In this document: positions 1-10,671 of the stretch, piece by piece
How the letters are laid out: each line of letters opens with the position of its first letter
How positions within the stretch are numbered: position 1 is the stretch's first letter
From: Venturia oleaginea
Taxonomy: Eukaryota; Ascomycota; Dothideomycetes; Venturiales; Venturiaceae
Assembly (NCBI GenBank): GCA_013176395.1
Contig: JABMLP010000005.1
Span: forward strand, 806,001-870,000
Direction of reading: 5' to 3'
Length of the DNA: 64,000 nucleotides
Position numbers and translations under genes: made by a program
Notes under the pieces: generated by a model
Database searches by the model: none
Seen by the model: the letters and a program-made list of their open reading frames with translations, nothing else
Told to the model about the DNA's origin: nothing

Positions 1-1639
1 TGGTTATTGTGAGGGCAGCTCCTATTTCGCGGTGGGAGAGGGGGAATGATTCGCTGAAGTAGATGGAAGGGAGTGGTCCCATTCCTGCGATGTTGTTAGT
101 ATTGTTTTTGTTGCGAGAAAATGATGGAAGGTGGCATACCAATGCCATAGAAGGCTGAAAAGATGAAAATGAAGGTTGCGATGAGTGGGACGCGAGCAGA
201 TACATGATGATCGACAAGGAAGCAGAGTCCAGCTCCGAGGAGACACCACGCCATGTTCGGGAAGGTGGAGAGCAGTAGGTTGCGTCGGCCAAAAGTGTCC
301 ATGGTGTATACGGCTGGGATTGCGAACACGAACGTGACCAAGCCAAAGCCCATGGAAACAAGTAGGCATTCCTTGATGCTGTACCCAGCCTCGGCAAATA
401 TGGTGGAGCTGTAGAAGGCCACGACGTTGATACCGCTGAATTGCTGGGCGATGACAACTACAGCGCTGGCTATGGTTGCGCGACGAAGACGTGGTACCAC
501 AAAGAGGTCCTGCATACGGCGAGAAAGCGAAACGCCGGCAAAGGCGTTACGCTCCTCTTCAATCTGACAGTGTGCATAGTATAATTCTCGAGCGGCCAGG
601 ACTCTGCTGTTCCGAATTCGGCAGAGCGCATCATACGCCTTTCCATACTCTCGCTTCTTCATGAGCCATCTCGGCGACTCGACGCAGAACCAAACAAGAA
701 TGATAATAGGCACGGCAGGAGCAAAGGCCGCAGCGAGCTGGAAGCGCCATGCATTTTTCCCGATGCGGTAGAAGATGAGGTTTGAGCATTGTCCGATGAA
801 TATACCAAAAGCCACCCATAATTGAAAGCTGGTGACCATGCCGCCGCGGATGGAGGCCGGTGATAGTTCGGCAGAGTAGACGGGTATGGTGGAGATCTTG
901 ATACCCATACCGAAGCCCATGAACATGCGGCATATGAGCAGGCCCTGCCAATTTTGTGTGAATGCCTGTGCGAGAACGGGGAAAATACAGAAAAGGCCAG
1001 TGACAAAGATGGCACCGCGTCGACCCAGGTAGTTGTTGACAGGATCAGCCGCCCAAGCACTAGCGAGGCCGAATAGAGCTGGTGCACTGTTGATGACGCC
1101 GACGAGCCATGTGTCGTGCTGGATTCCAAATTCCTACAAGACATCAGCAATCTACCACTTGATTGGTACTTTCAAAGTTGACAAATGGGGATGATCCAAC
1201 GCAATGAAATCAGACGTACCTCAGGGAACGAGAGATTTGCACCATTGGCACCCGTGTTGTCCCATCCTTGAATGGCAGATCCGAGAGAACAGAGTGCGAT
1301 GGCGAAGTAAAGGTGCTTGGGAAGGTGCCATTTATGTGTTGTCTCCCGACGGATATGGTATTTGTCGTCCTCGGTCAACTCGGGAATGCTTTCGAACGTG
1401 GCTGGATTTTGAGCAACCAATGCTCCCTTCTGGAAGATCTCGTTCTGGTCTTGGAACCCCCAGGACTCACAAAACGCATCGACTTTGTGACGGAGTTGAT
1501 GTTTTGGAATACCGTCTAGCGGATTGACAATGGTTGCATTGATATTGCGAACAAGCTCGATGCTTTTGTTGATGTTTTCGATGGCTAATACCTCATGCTT
1601 CTTGTCATGCGTACTTCCGGCCGACTGTGTAGAAGCCAT
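1..1639 (-). CDS. MFS sugar transporter (SP family), 3' end outside window
   Basis: Plasma-membrane major facilitator of the sugar porter family, probably a proton-coupled sugar symporter; the substrate cannot be read. Three exons are visible: 1639-1220, 1133-140 and 84 to beyond base 1, with GT-AG introns of 86 and 55 bp. The second splice restores an FYGIGMGPLPSIYFSESFP stretch that the unspliced frame loses. Seen: a hydrophilic N-terminus of about 110 residues, TM1 followed by GANGANLSFPEEFGI, the loop between TM2 and TM3 with LGRRGAIF, R-M-F-M-G-F-G-M-G, an ESPRWL motif after TM6, QQFSGIN in TM7 and DTFGRRNLL in the second half, all family signatures. The start at 1639 (MASTQSAGS) follows a TATATA at 1711-1716; the in-frame upstream extension looks like leader sequence. 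It is divergent from the transaldolase gene. About 12 TMs are expected, but the last helices lie outside the window. Confidence 0.9.
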
Positions 1640-2418
1640 GCCGCTGTTGAAGGAAGAAATAAAAAATCGGTGGTGGCCATCTTCGGATCTGGCATGCGAT
1701 GTGGTCAGACTATATACACGTATCGTGGGCGTTAAGTTGACGATGAACAGGGATCTATACACTTCTCGACTATAAACTTAGACTATCGTGAACACAACAG
1801 ATCAATAGCTGCATCGCGACCACGTGATACACATGCAGTTCATTTCCCCGGACTCAGCCGGAGGGCAAGAATCTGGGGTACCCCGCGATACAATGGCACC
1901 ATCCTGGGGAAACTGTTGTGCGGCCTGAGTAGTATGCCAACCACAGGTGGACGTAAAGCTGCCGGTTTGTGTCGACGTGTTGTGAATAGGGTTCGACTGG
2001 GGGCCCTTGCCTTATCTTTACTATTACGAAATGACGGGTTGTCCCTGTGTGTTGTGTCCCTGTATGTTGTGTCCCTGCGTGCGCCCAATCCCGAGGTCAG
2101 ATTCTGGCCGCCCTGTGTGTGTAGTTTGCGCTGTCCTTGCCTCGGGGCATTTACCCCGACTAGACATGATGTGTGTTCTCGTACCATTGGTATGAGCCTG
2201 TGTTGCGCTCCAACTTACACTCGAGGAAATTGTTCAGTAGGTCCGCAGATCGTATAGGCCCACAAGAAATGGCTGAATGGCTTGGGTCCATGATGCATCT
2301 ACGTGCTTTTGCCGGAGTCGAGATCCCAATGCTGTGTGTATAAAGCACACGGCTGCACAGGCCATTGGGACAAACCACACAAGCTTTCATTCTCATCGAT
2401 AACTACAGAATCAACAAC
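1640..2418. promoter_or_regulatory. Shared intergenic promoter between sugar transporter and transaldolase
   Basis: A 779-bp region between two divergent starts. TATATA lies at 1711-1716, 72 bp upstream of the transporter ATG (minus strand). TATAAA lies at 2339-2344, 75 bp upstream of the transaldolase ATG (plus strand). A short GT/CCC repeat (TTGTGTCCCTGTRTG, about three degenerate copies) lies at about 2036-2085. Open frames in this stretch have no coding character. Shared control is inferred from geometry only. Confidence 0.5.
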
Positions 2419-3623
2419 ATGGGAAGTAAACCTACACAGTCATGGCTGCAGAAGCTGGACGAGCAGTGTAAGTAGAAGCCCTCCTCACTCCTTGGATTGG
2501 CACTGACTCTAGCTAGTGAACGTCGATGTCGATTGGATGGATCCGACCTTTTCAAAGAAGATGGCAAGTGAATTTGGTGTCCGCCCCAACGATATGACGA
2601 GCAACCAACTCTGGGTCAACGTCCAAATGTCGCACCCAGACAACAAGGACCTCCTCGAGAACTCCGTGAAAGAGCTGAAGGACAAAGGTTGGCTCGCCAT
2701 CTACACGCGCATAGCCGTGGGTTTGTGCAAGCGAAACATCGACAACATCAAGGGCCGCGTCGCTCTCCAAGTCAACCCGCACCAAGCGTACGATACCCAA
2801 GCTGTTCTCGACCACGCTCGAGCCTACGCTCGCGAATTCGAAAGCGTGGGCATTCCCAAGACGAAGTACTTTATCAAGATACCATCAACAGGCCCGGCGC
2901 TGAGTGCTGCCCCAGTTTTGGAGGCCGAGGGTATTCGAACGCTTGGAACTGCAATGTTCAGTCTGGCACAAGCAATTGCTGCTAGTCAGGCTGGAATGCT
3001 GTACGTCAGTCCGTACTTCAACGAGGTACGCGCGCATGACGAGAAGAGCCTTTGGCCGGACGTAAAAGATCCTGCCACACAACACACCAACGCCGCCAGG
3101 GCTTGGCAGATCCTCGAGACATATCGCCGATTGTACAGAGAGACAGGGAAGGAGCAGCCATTCCTCAAGAGTTGCAGGTAAGCATCGGAAATGATGAGCT
3201 CGATTCAAAACTAACTGGTCGAGTTACGTTACCCCACAAGAAGCCATGGCAGCGGGTGAAATGGGTTGCCATTCCGCCACCATCTCGCCCGAGGTAATCG
3301 AACAACTAGCAAAGCTACCGTACGATGGCTCAAAGCAACCTGGCGAGGGTTATCCAAAGTCACAACACGTGTACAAGAACCCTGCTCCGACCCCAGAGCG
3401 ACTCAAGAAGCTGATGAGCATCGATCCCCTCGCGGCTTCTGACTGGGATGGGAAGCTCGCAAGCACCGAGGTCGACTATCTCGCCAATGGGGGAGCTGCG
3501 CTCGAGGAAGTTATCAAGAAGGATCCGCAGACAGTCTCTAGACTTGCTGATGCGTTGGCGCTGTTCCAAGGAGGTATTGACGAGAGTCGAGCGAAAATTG
3601 AGGCGGAAATGGAGAAGTTGTAG
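2419..3623 (+). CDS. Transaldolase family protein
   Basis: Transfers a dihydroxyacetone unit between sugar phosphates in the non-oxidative pentose phosphate branch (cytosol); some relatives act as fructose-6-phosphate aldolases. Three exons, 2419-2467, 2517-3177 and 3224-3623, with GT-AG introns of 49 and 46 bp, give 369 residues. Visible motifs: a VDVDWMDP N-terminal strand, SNQLWVNVQ, GRVALQVNP, TKYFIKIPST with the Schiff-base lysine of the family, EAEGIRTLGTAMFSLAQ and MLYVSPYFNEV. The ATG at 2419 is 75 bp after a TATA box. The C-terminal third carries an extra helical region, as in longer fungal paralogues. Likely a paralogue of the main yeast-type enzyme rather than its orthologue. The 3' end overlaps the tail of the convergent bHLH gene. 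Confidence 0.9.
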
Positions 3624-4395
3624 AGTCATCTCCATAGACATCGTAAATTGAATTCTGTAGGGAAAGAGCCAATTGTTCGTTCGTGACTTGATTTTGTTCC
3701 AGCAGTAGATCAGGTCCCATGTTCTCATTCGAGCCGATGAATAAGTTGTCAGGCAGCAGCAGATGGAGCCCAGCAGAGATGTTATCTACAACGGACGTAG
3801 GGAGGAAATCCATGCCGCGTGAAGCTTCATCCAAGGTCGGCAGCGCCTGCACAGAGGCCTGTTCCGTAACAACGCCATCGTGCCCTTCTTGACACTGCTC
3901 TTCCCCAGACTCATTTTCCGGTCCGTTGTCCCCAAACCCGTTCGGAAACCTTCCTAACACCTCGCTCTCCACACCCATCACCTCGTGAATACTCTGTCCC
4001 ACAGGCATCGCTTCCCTGAGAGGAAGCGGCACGGTACTCGTCGAGCGCCATTGATTCACTTCAGCCAGCAGTTCCTCTCTTTCGGAGATGAGCGCCTGCA
4101 CGCTCCGGGCGACGGACACGCAGAGCCGTCGTTGAGACTCATGCCTTGCGATGCTGTGTTCGACGATCATGTGTTTGTTTAGGCGACGTGTGCCTGCTAA
4201 GGATGGAATGTGTCTGGCAAGTGCCTACGGTAGTTAGAAGACGAAGTGCTTGGCTATTGGGGGAAGGCGTAGACTCACGATCAAACTGTCGTTGAAGGCC
4301 TCTCGTCTGCATTTCTCGAAGACACGGTGCGCAGCACGTTCCTCAGGTGTCCAAATGCGGGCTCGCTTTTTTCTGGAAGTGGTTGTGTTGGACAT
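3538..4395 (-). CDS. bHLH-domain transcription factor
   Basis: Two exons, 4395-4279 and 4224-3538, joined by a 54-bp intron in phase 0, give 267 residues. The N-terminus has a basic patch RKKRARIW, then helix 1 (about residues 20-47: HRVFEKCRREAFNDSLIALA), a short loop, and helix 2 starting RRLNKHMIVEHSIARH. The K-x-x-I pattern at the start of helix 2 fits the basic helix-loop-helix fold. A leucine-rich helix (VQALISEREELLAEVNQW) follows and may help dimerise. The rest is acidic and low complexity. The last 28 codons overlap the transaldolase 3' coding end on the opposite strand, so the true stop may be earlier through an unseen intron. It may regulate the neighbouring sugar genes; that is position-based inference. 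Confidence 0.7.
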
Positions 4396-4935
4396 GTCTT
4401 CTTGTGCTAACTGGGCTTGAGGGACTATGATTGCGTCAAATTGCTGCTGATGGCGGGCACAATGGAAGATGGAGAGGCGGGGGAAAGCGCTAAGGGTTAA
4501 ATTAGGGAGGCATCCCTTGTTAAGTAGGCGGACATCCCCTCATCTATCTCCATCTCGCCACGCCTTCGGATCACGGTCATCTGGCACGTTTTATCTGTTG
4601 ATTGGCCGGACGCAGGCCAGGGCACGTGAATTTTCATTGTGAGCGAGCAAGCCATTGAGCCCTGAGCCATACAGGCTTCCTCAGCCACACGGGGCTTCAG
4701 CCACGGGGTAGGTCTCAGGATGGCATGCCCACGGCTCAATTGCTTCTCGATTGAAGGCAAATGAGGTGCCCTACTGCCCAGAAGCGAAGCGCCTGCGGCC
4801 CAGACAAACAAGAAGGAAACGAGGTGGGATAGGAGGCGAGTCTGTACGACATACTCGGTCCAGGGTAGAGGCGGGAAACACAGCGGTGTAGCGAAGCAGA
4901 GTATAGCTTTTGGCGATCGGGTGAACACAACGGTG

Positions 4936-5706
4936 TTATATCAGGAACAGGCGACTGATTGCAAGCTGCTGTTCGAACGAACGGGATATGTAACGGAGGA
5001 AAGCTTCGGAGGACCATCGACCTGCTGCCTTAAGCTCGAGCTCAGGCACTCCCTTCGCAGCTGCGGCCGTAGCAGCACCCCTGCGGAAGGAGTGGCCTGT
5101 GTAGGACTTGTCGTCCAGCGAGGAGATAATACCAGTAGCGAGGAGGCGTCGGCGTAGTTGCATGTGTACAGCAGCGGCCGAACAATGCCCTTTGCCGATG
5201 TCGAAGAGAGGCGCCGAAAGCAGCTTCGGATCGTGCCTGAAAAGTCTTACCAGGGCGGCTACTGCACAGGTAGGTTTTCCCGTTGCGGCGATGGAGATGG
5301 GAACGCCCTGGTTAGCGTAATCGGTCTTGCTACGCTTCAGGAAAATAGAGACCCCGTAAGGCTGATGGTTAGGCGTATGACGATGGAAGGCGATATCGCT
5401 CCGTAAGACGTGAGTATAGGAGAACAGCGGGTGCTCCCTATCTCTTCTAGTGTAAGCCAGCTCGCCAAGGCGGAAGAAACCAGCATAGGCCACCTTGAAG
5501 AGAGTGTCGAGATTGAGGTCGGCTCCGGTGGTCGGTTCCACAGCCGTCAGTCCCTCAAGGATGCGTACAGTAATAGGGAGCCTATTCTTGCGCTTCGGAG
5601 GCCTGAGGTTGAGAGCCCCCTGTCTTGCGCGTAGGAGCATCGGATCAGCGAACGCGCTGATAGGGTATCCCAGGTCGATATGCTTTGAGCCCCATCGGAG
5701 GCAGAG
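4936..5706 (-). CDS. DIRS tyrosine recombinase (YR), 5' truncated
   Basis: Catalyses integration of the circular DNA intermediate of the element. The frame is open from just below a TAG at 5707-5709 to a stop at 4936; an ATG exists at 5640, but homology-like sequence starts earlier (KHIDLGYPISAFADP). All catalytic positions of the family can be seen in order: Arg in GFFRLGELA, Lys in LKRSKTDY, His-x-x-Arg in GHSFRRGAAT, Trp in AAGRWSSEAF, and the Tyr nucleophile in RYISRS. The N-terminal core-binding half is mostly missing. It is fused in frame to the last repeat unit, whose reading (LCLRWGS) matches the RNase H C-terminal region, so a deletion joined RNase H to the recombinase. Confidence 0.8.
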   Translation of the reverse strand, partial: LCLRWGSKHIDLGYPISAFADPMLLRARQGALNLRPPKRKNRLPITVRILEGLTAVEPTTGADLNLDTLFKVAYAGFFRLGELAYTRRDREHPLFSYTHVLRSDIAFHRHTPNHQPYGVSIFLKRSKTDYANQGVPISIAATGKPTCAVAALVRLFRHDPKLLSAPLFDIGKGHCSAAAVHMQLRRRLLATGIISSLDDKSYTGHSFRRGAATAAAAKGVPELELKAAGRWSSEAFLRYISRSFEQQLAISRLFLI

Positions 5707-7896
5707 CTAGACGATACGATCGAAACTAGACTCGCGAGGGCGTCGGCCAGATGTACCTATAGAGATGGTCCCCAACGGAGGAATGCAACGGCAACGGCAA
5801 CGGCCTCCATCTCTTTAGGGTTGATAAACGCCGAACGATCGGACGGTTCACCAATAGTTCAGCGGAACCGTGAGATCGAAAACGGGGAGCCCCATCGGAG
5901 GCAGAGCTAGACGATACGATCGAAAACTAGACTCGAGAGAGGGCGTCGGCCGGATATGCCTATAGAGATGGTCCCCAACGGAGGAATGCAACGGCAACGG
6001 CAACGGCCTCCATCTCTTTAGGGTTGATAAACGCCGAACGATCGGACGGTTCAACAATAGTTCAACGGAACTGTAAGATCGAAAGCGGTGAGCCCCATCG
6101 GAGGCAGAGCCAGACGATACGATCGAAACTAGACTCGCGAGGGCGTCGGCCAGATGTACCTATAGAGATGGTCCCCAACGGAGGAATGCAACGGCAACGG
6201 CAACGGCCTCCATCTCTTTAGGGTTGATAAACGCCGAACGATCGGGCGGTTCAACAATAGTTCAACGGAACTGTAAGATCGAAAGCGGTGAGCCCCATCG
6301 GAGGCAGAGCCAGACGATACGATCGAAACTAGACTCGCGAGGGCGTCGGCCAGATGTACCTATAGAGATGGTCCCCAACGGAGGAATGCAACGGCAACGG
6401 CAACGGCCTCCATCTCTTTAGGGTTGATAAACGCCGAACGATCGGGCGGTTCAACAATAGTTCAACGGAACTGTAAGATCGAAAGCGGTGAGCCCCATCG
6501 GAGGCAGAGCCAGACGATACGATCGAAACTAGACTCGCGAGGGCGTCGGCCAGATGTACCTATAGAGATGGTCCCCAACGGAGGAATGCAACGGCAACGG
6601 CAACGGCCTCCATCTCTTTAGGGTTGATAAACGCCGAACGATCAGACGGTTCACCAATAGTTCAGCGGAACTGTGAGATCGAAAACGGTGAGCCCCATCG
6701 GAGGCAGAGCTAGACGATACGATCGAAACTAGACTCGAGAGAGGGCGTCGGCCGGATGTACCTATAGAGATGGTCCCCAACGGAGGAATGCAACGGCAAC
6801 GGCAACGGCCTCCATCTCTTTAGGGTTGATAAACGCCGAACGATCGGACAATTCAACAATAGTTCAACGGAACTGTAAGATCGAAAGCGGTGAGCCCCAT
6901 CGGAGGCAGAGCCAGACGATACGATCGAAACTAGACTCGCGAGGGCGTCGGCCAGATGTACCTATAGAGATGGTCCCCAACGGAGGAATGCAACGGCAAC
7001 GGCAACGGCCTCCATCTCTTTAGGGTTGATAAACGCCGAACGATCAGACGGTTCACCAATAGTTCAGCGGAACTGTGAGATCGAAAACGGTGAGCCCCAT
7101 CGGAGGCAGAGCTAGACGATACGATCGAAACTAGACTCGAGAGAGGGCGTCGGCCGGATATGCCTATAGAGATGGTCCCCAACGGAGGAATGCAACGGCA
7201 ACGGCAACGGCCTCCATCTCTTTAGGGTTGATAAACGCCGAACGATCGGACGGTTCAACAATAGTTCAACGGAACTGTGAGATCGAAAGCGGTGAGCCCT
7301 ATCGGAGGCAGAGCTAGACGATACGATCGAAACTAGACTCGAGAGAGGGCGTCGGCCGGATATGCCTATAGAGATGGTCCCCAACGGAGGAATGCAACGG
7401 CAACGGCAACGGCCTCCATCTCTTTAGGGTTGATAAATGCCGAACGATCGGACGGTTCAACAATAGTTCAAAGGAACTGTGAGATCGAAAGCGGTGAGCC
7501 CCATCGGAGGCAGAGCTAGACGATACGATCGAAACTAGACTCGAGAGAGGGCGTCGGCCGGATATGCCTATAGAGATGGTCCCCAACGGAGGAATGCAAC
7601 GGCAACGGCAACGGCCTCCATCTCTTTAGGGTTGATAAACACCGAACGATCGGACGGCTCACCAATAGTTCAGCGGAACTGAGATCGAAAAAGGTGAGCC
7701 CCATCGGAGGCAGCTAGACGATACGATCGAAAACTAGACTCGAGAGAGGGCGTCGGCCGGATATGCCTATAGAGATGGTCCCCAACGGAGGAATACAACG
7801 GCAACGGCAACGGCCTCCATCTCTTTAGGGTTAATACACGCCGAACGATCGGACGGTTCAACAATAGTTCAGCGGAACTGTGAGATCGAAAGCGGT
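5687..7896 (-). repeat. Tandem array, 11 units of about 201 bp, from RNase H segment
   Basis: Unit starts (first base of GAGCCC on the plus strand) are at 5687, 5887, 6090, 6290, 6490, 6690, 6892, 7092, 7294, 7496 and 7696, with a parental-like unit at 7897. Spacing is 200-203 bp. On the minus strand each unit contains the RNase H start (EMEAVAVAVAFLRWGPSL) joined to its end (PTPSLESS, then LCLRWGS), with about 150-160 bp between removed; the intact arrangement is at 7869-8230. Two unit types occur: one reads CTCGCGAGGGCG, the other CTCGAGAGAGGGCG. Going up the plus strand they run A, B, A, A, A, B-like, A, B, B, B, B. Plus-strand 65-residue frames repeated here are shadows. None of the units can encode a working RNase H. 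Confidence 0.92.
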
Positions 7897-8230
7897 GAGC
7901 CCCATTGGGGGCAGAGCCAGGCGATACGATCAAACTGGACTCGAGAGAGGGCATCGGCCAGGCCGTTAGCCGTAGATGGAAGCCAGCGGGCTTCGATAAC
8001 AATATCGCAGGCAGCGGCCTGAGTAACAATAGTGCGGAGATGGGTGTTGCTCTCACCACGAACAGCCTCCTTCGTCAACCCGGCCACGGCCGTAGAGTTG
8101 TCACAGTGGATAACGACCCGATTATGTGCCCAGAGAGACGGTCCCCAACGGAGGAATGCGACGGCAACAGCCTCCATCTCCTTAGGGTTGATAAACGCCG
8201 AACGATTGGACGGTTCAGCAATAAAAGCAT
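7869..8230 (-). pseudogene. DIRS RNase H domain
   Basis: The minus-strand frame reads NRSAFINPKEMEAVAVAF, then WGPSLWAHNRVVIHCDNSTAVAGL, and ends WLPSTANGLADALSRVQFDRIAWL. These are the RNase H core elements: Glu in the KEMEAVAV helix, Asp in HCDNSTA and the distal Asp in GLADALSR. The domain removes the RNA strand during reverse transcription. It is separated from the RT frame by stops and is the evident parent of the adjacent tandem array. Confidence 0.75.
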
Positions 8231-8385
8231 GCTCGATTGCGATACTGTTGGTGTAATCCCCCCAAGAGACATCGGTCTCAGAGGACTCGAAAAAAACAAG
8301 CCGCCGAGGCTTTATTGTCCGGAGGCATCAGTAAAAAGGTGGAAACAACGGCGCTTTCGATAATCGAAGAAGTAGACCCCGTTGG

Positions 8386-9390
8386 TTAGCTCGAGCGCAC
8401 GGAGCCACCAGAGAAGGTCGTCTCGTACACGCTAGTCAGGCTCGGCGAAAGTGCCGATTGACTTCTCCGTATGCTCCGCTCAGGTAGTCCCAGATCGATC
8501 GAGTGTAAACCCGGCCAAGGCGGAATGACGGCACTGGCCCAACTGAGCCGCCCGGCGAGGGACTTCGTATCCCGGAGCCGCGGCCTTGTCTCGGAGAGGT
8601 GATCACGGATAGCCTGGATCAAAGAATCTCTCTTTTCGTCGGAGAGACGCAGTTCCAAGCGTACCGTATCAACCAGAAGACCTAATATCTCGACGGCCGT
8701 GCCGACCACGTCTTTGGCATCCTTGCGAGGAATCCCAAGTCGATCGGTGGTCTTGATTCAGAGTTCCGAAACGCGGTCCGAAATTTCTTGAGACGTACAT
8801 ACAAACATAAAATCATCAAGGTAGTGCTCGATCGCGGTAGGGATACTGCGCGTGCCGGCCTGCTCGTCGAGAGCCCAATGGAGACCTTCCGCAAAGAGAT
8901 TGAAGATAAATGGCGCAGTCCTGAGACCGAAAGGGGGGCGGAGTTCTTGATAATTGAGGCCGTTGAGGCAAAACCCAAGATACCAGGACGAAATGAGATC
9001 CACAGAGATGTTGCGAAAAGCGTGCGCAATGTCGCGTTTCATTAGAAGACAGCCCCGGCCTGTACGAAGGACGTGCTGAACAATTCTGTCGACCCTGGTG
9101 TACTGTAGCTTGCCAAACACGCGTGGAATGGCATCGTTGACTGAAGTTTGGGGCGGCCAAGAGAGGTCGTGGATCCGGCGTAAGGTTCCGTCTTGTTTTG
9201 GGACCATCCCAAGAGGAGCGATAAACAGGCCCGGGTCTGTAGAGATAGCCAATCGGCCGGCGGCCAGCTCCTTCGCAACGTAGCCCGTAGCTTCGGCTAC
9301 GGTCGCCTCGTCGGAGAAGTAGTTGTTCGAAACGCCGCGTACGCGAATCGTATGAGGCTCGCGGATCCCGATGGAGGCGCCGTACGTGAG
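8386..9390 (-). pseudogene. DIRS reverse transcriptase and connection domain, frameshifted
   Basis: The best RT frame runs from about 9390 down to a stop at 8758. It shows GIREPHTIRVRGVSNNYF, LFIAPLGMVPKQDGTLRRIH, LLMKRDIAHAFRNI (first catalytic Asp), RPPFGLRTAPFIFNLF, and HYLDDFMFV with the Asp pair. After the stop, a shifted frame from about 8709 gives the connection region (ILGLLVDTVRLELRLSDEK, then SLAGRLSWASAVIPP). At least one frameshift and a stop separate the two, so the polyprotein is not translatable as it stands. Confidence 0.8.
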
Positions 9391-9746
9391 TCCGTACTGT
9401 TATCCGGCTCAGTCGCCCCCGGACGACTGGTGCCATGCGGTAGTTCGAGTAAAGAGCCCTCCCTAATTTTCGCAAGGCGCGCCGCCGCTTCTTCGCGTTT
9501 GACCTGCATCTGGAGGTCGCGCTCCTCCTTTTCGCGGTCCATCCTTAGCCTGTGAGCCTCTACGGCGCGAGCCTCAGCGGCCTGGGCATTGTTGATCGCG
9601 ACCGTGAAGATGACCTCTGGGTCTCGAAGACAATAGAGGGGGATCGGGTACGAGAGGAGCGAGTAGAGTGACCCGGTGGTAGGGATAAGTTGATAGGAAC
9701 CGACGCGGTGATATCCTTCTTCGGAGGCATAAAGAAAGCGGTATAA
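9297..9746 (-). pseudogene. Possible gag-like ORF of the DIRS element, coiled-coil
   Basis: A minus-strand frame reading RFLYASEEGYHRVGSYQLIP continues into a charged helical stretch (EARAVEAHRLRMDREKEERD and following Lys/Glu/Arg-rich sequence). It lies just upstream of the RT, where ORF1/gag is expected. An in-frame TAG lies just upstream of 9746, and the 3' end overlaps the start of the RT frame in another frame. No zinc knuckle was seen. Assignment to gag rests on position and coiled-coil character only. Confidence 0.4.
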
Positions 9747-9760
9747 CTATTTAAAATCGT

Positions 9761-10507
9761 TAGCAGGTCAGCTCTGTTAATAAGTACAGAGCCCTAGAGA
9801 TGCCAAGGAGCTCTTTGGAAGGGATTTCTGATGCTGGTGCAATATAACGATGCCCAAGACGTCGTCGAGGCCAGCGGTGTACTTGAAAAGTCTGTCGAGA
9901 AGCGGTGAACGGCTAAGCGCGGCGCGCGCAGCGGCGGGAAAGACTCGTAGGACGATAAGGAGAATATCGGGATGAAGGACGAGTCCTACAACAACAATCT
10001 AGATACAAGACGAGCCTCAGAGGGCTCAGAAGTCGTGCGATATGCGAGATCGCCATGTTGTTGTTGTCGCTTGGTCGGACGAGGCCCTTGCTCCACCAGA
10101 TAGACACTAGCATTTACTGGGAAGACATGCCATGAAGTGGAGGTGGGCCAGACCTGTACCATCGGGAGCTCCGTAGTCGCTAATGAGCAAGAACCTATAT
10201 TTGCGCATCTTACCAAGAGTTGAGGTTCGTCGAGAAGAAAGTCCATTAAAACTGAAAAGTTCCTACAAGAAACTCATCAAAACGCGCACCGATTACCCCC
10301 TTAAGCTTATACTGTCCGTCAAGTCTTCCCCCATGAGCAGTATGTAGCCTTCCTCCGGCCTCGCCAGACCTGAAAACTGTCAATAGTCTTGTTAGGAAAA
10401 GCGCTTTGAATTCCTATGAGCAGTTGCACGATTCCTAGCAGCGTCTTCTTTCTGAATTGCCAGAAATCTATCACTGTGCTGGATTGAAAGACACGTATTG
10501 ATTTGCG
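9761..10507. other. No confident gene; possible left flank of DIRS element
   Basis: A minus-strand frame of 86 codons (9986-10246) starts with ATG but has no recognisable motif. The region may hold the unplaced end of the DIRS element or the 3' part of the next gene. A TTGCCAGAAATCTATC sequence at 10457-10472 belongs to the dispersed motif described at 11630. Confidence 0.35.
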
Positions 10508-10671
10508 TCATTTCACTAACGAGGGTATCATCCTTGGCGAAGCTGACAACAAAGTCTGCGAGACACTGTCTACTCCCGCCGATCCAAGACGCTCGTCATA
10601 GAGAGCACTACAACAAAGTTAGTATCTGAGTCCCAAACTAAAATCAACATAGATTATTTTCTGGCAATTCA

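Larger units (their letters stand above)
4700..9760 (-). mobile_element. DIRS-like tyrosine-recombinase retroelement, decayed
   Basis: Minus-strand order: coiled-coil gag-like ORF, reverse transcriptase with a YLDD box, RNase H with DNSTA, then a tyrosine recombinase. The RT-RNase H-recombinase order defines the DIRS group, which integrates through a recombinase instead of a DDE integrase. RT and RNase H are broken by frameshifts and stops, while the recombinase is open. A 2.2-kb tandem array sits between RNase H and recombinase. I could not find the terminal or split repeats that would fix the ends, so the limits are approximate. Base composition is GC-rich and does not look RIP-mutated. Confidence 0.8.

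Noticed and set aside
1980..2010. Possible tRNA B-box (GGGTTCGACTGGG)
   Set aside because: No matching A box or acceptor stem could be folded around it.
2516..3181. Treating the long transaldolase frame as a complete gene starting at 2516
   Set aside because: That position is GTG within an acceptor region; the spliced ATG at 2419 and the third exon restore the full family sequence.
6024..7023. Repeated 65-residue plus-strand ORFs in the 5.7-7.9 kb array
   Set aside because: They are antisense shadows of the ~201-bp tandem units derived from RNase H, with no independent coding features.
4700..9760. RIP-mutated transposon
   Set aside because: The element and its array are GC-rich with near-identical units and no excess of CpA-to-TpA changes visible by eye; lesions are mainly frameshifts.
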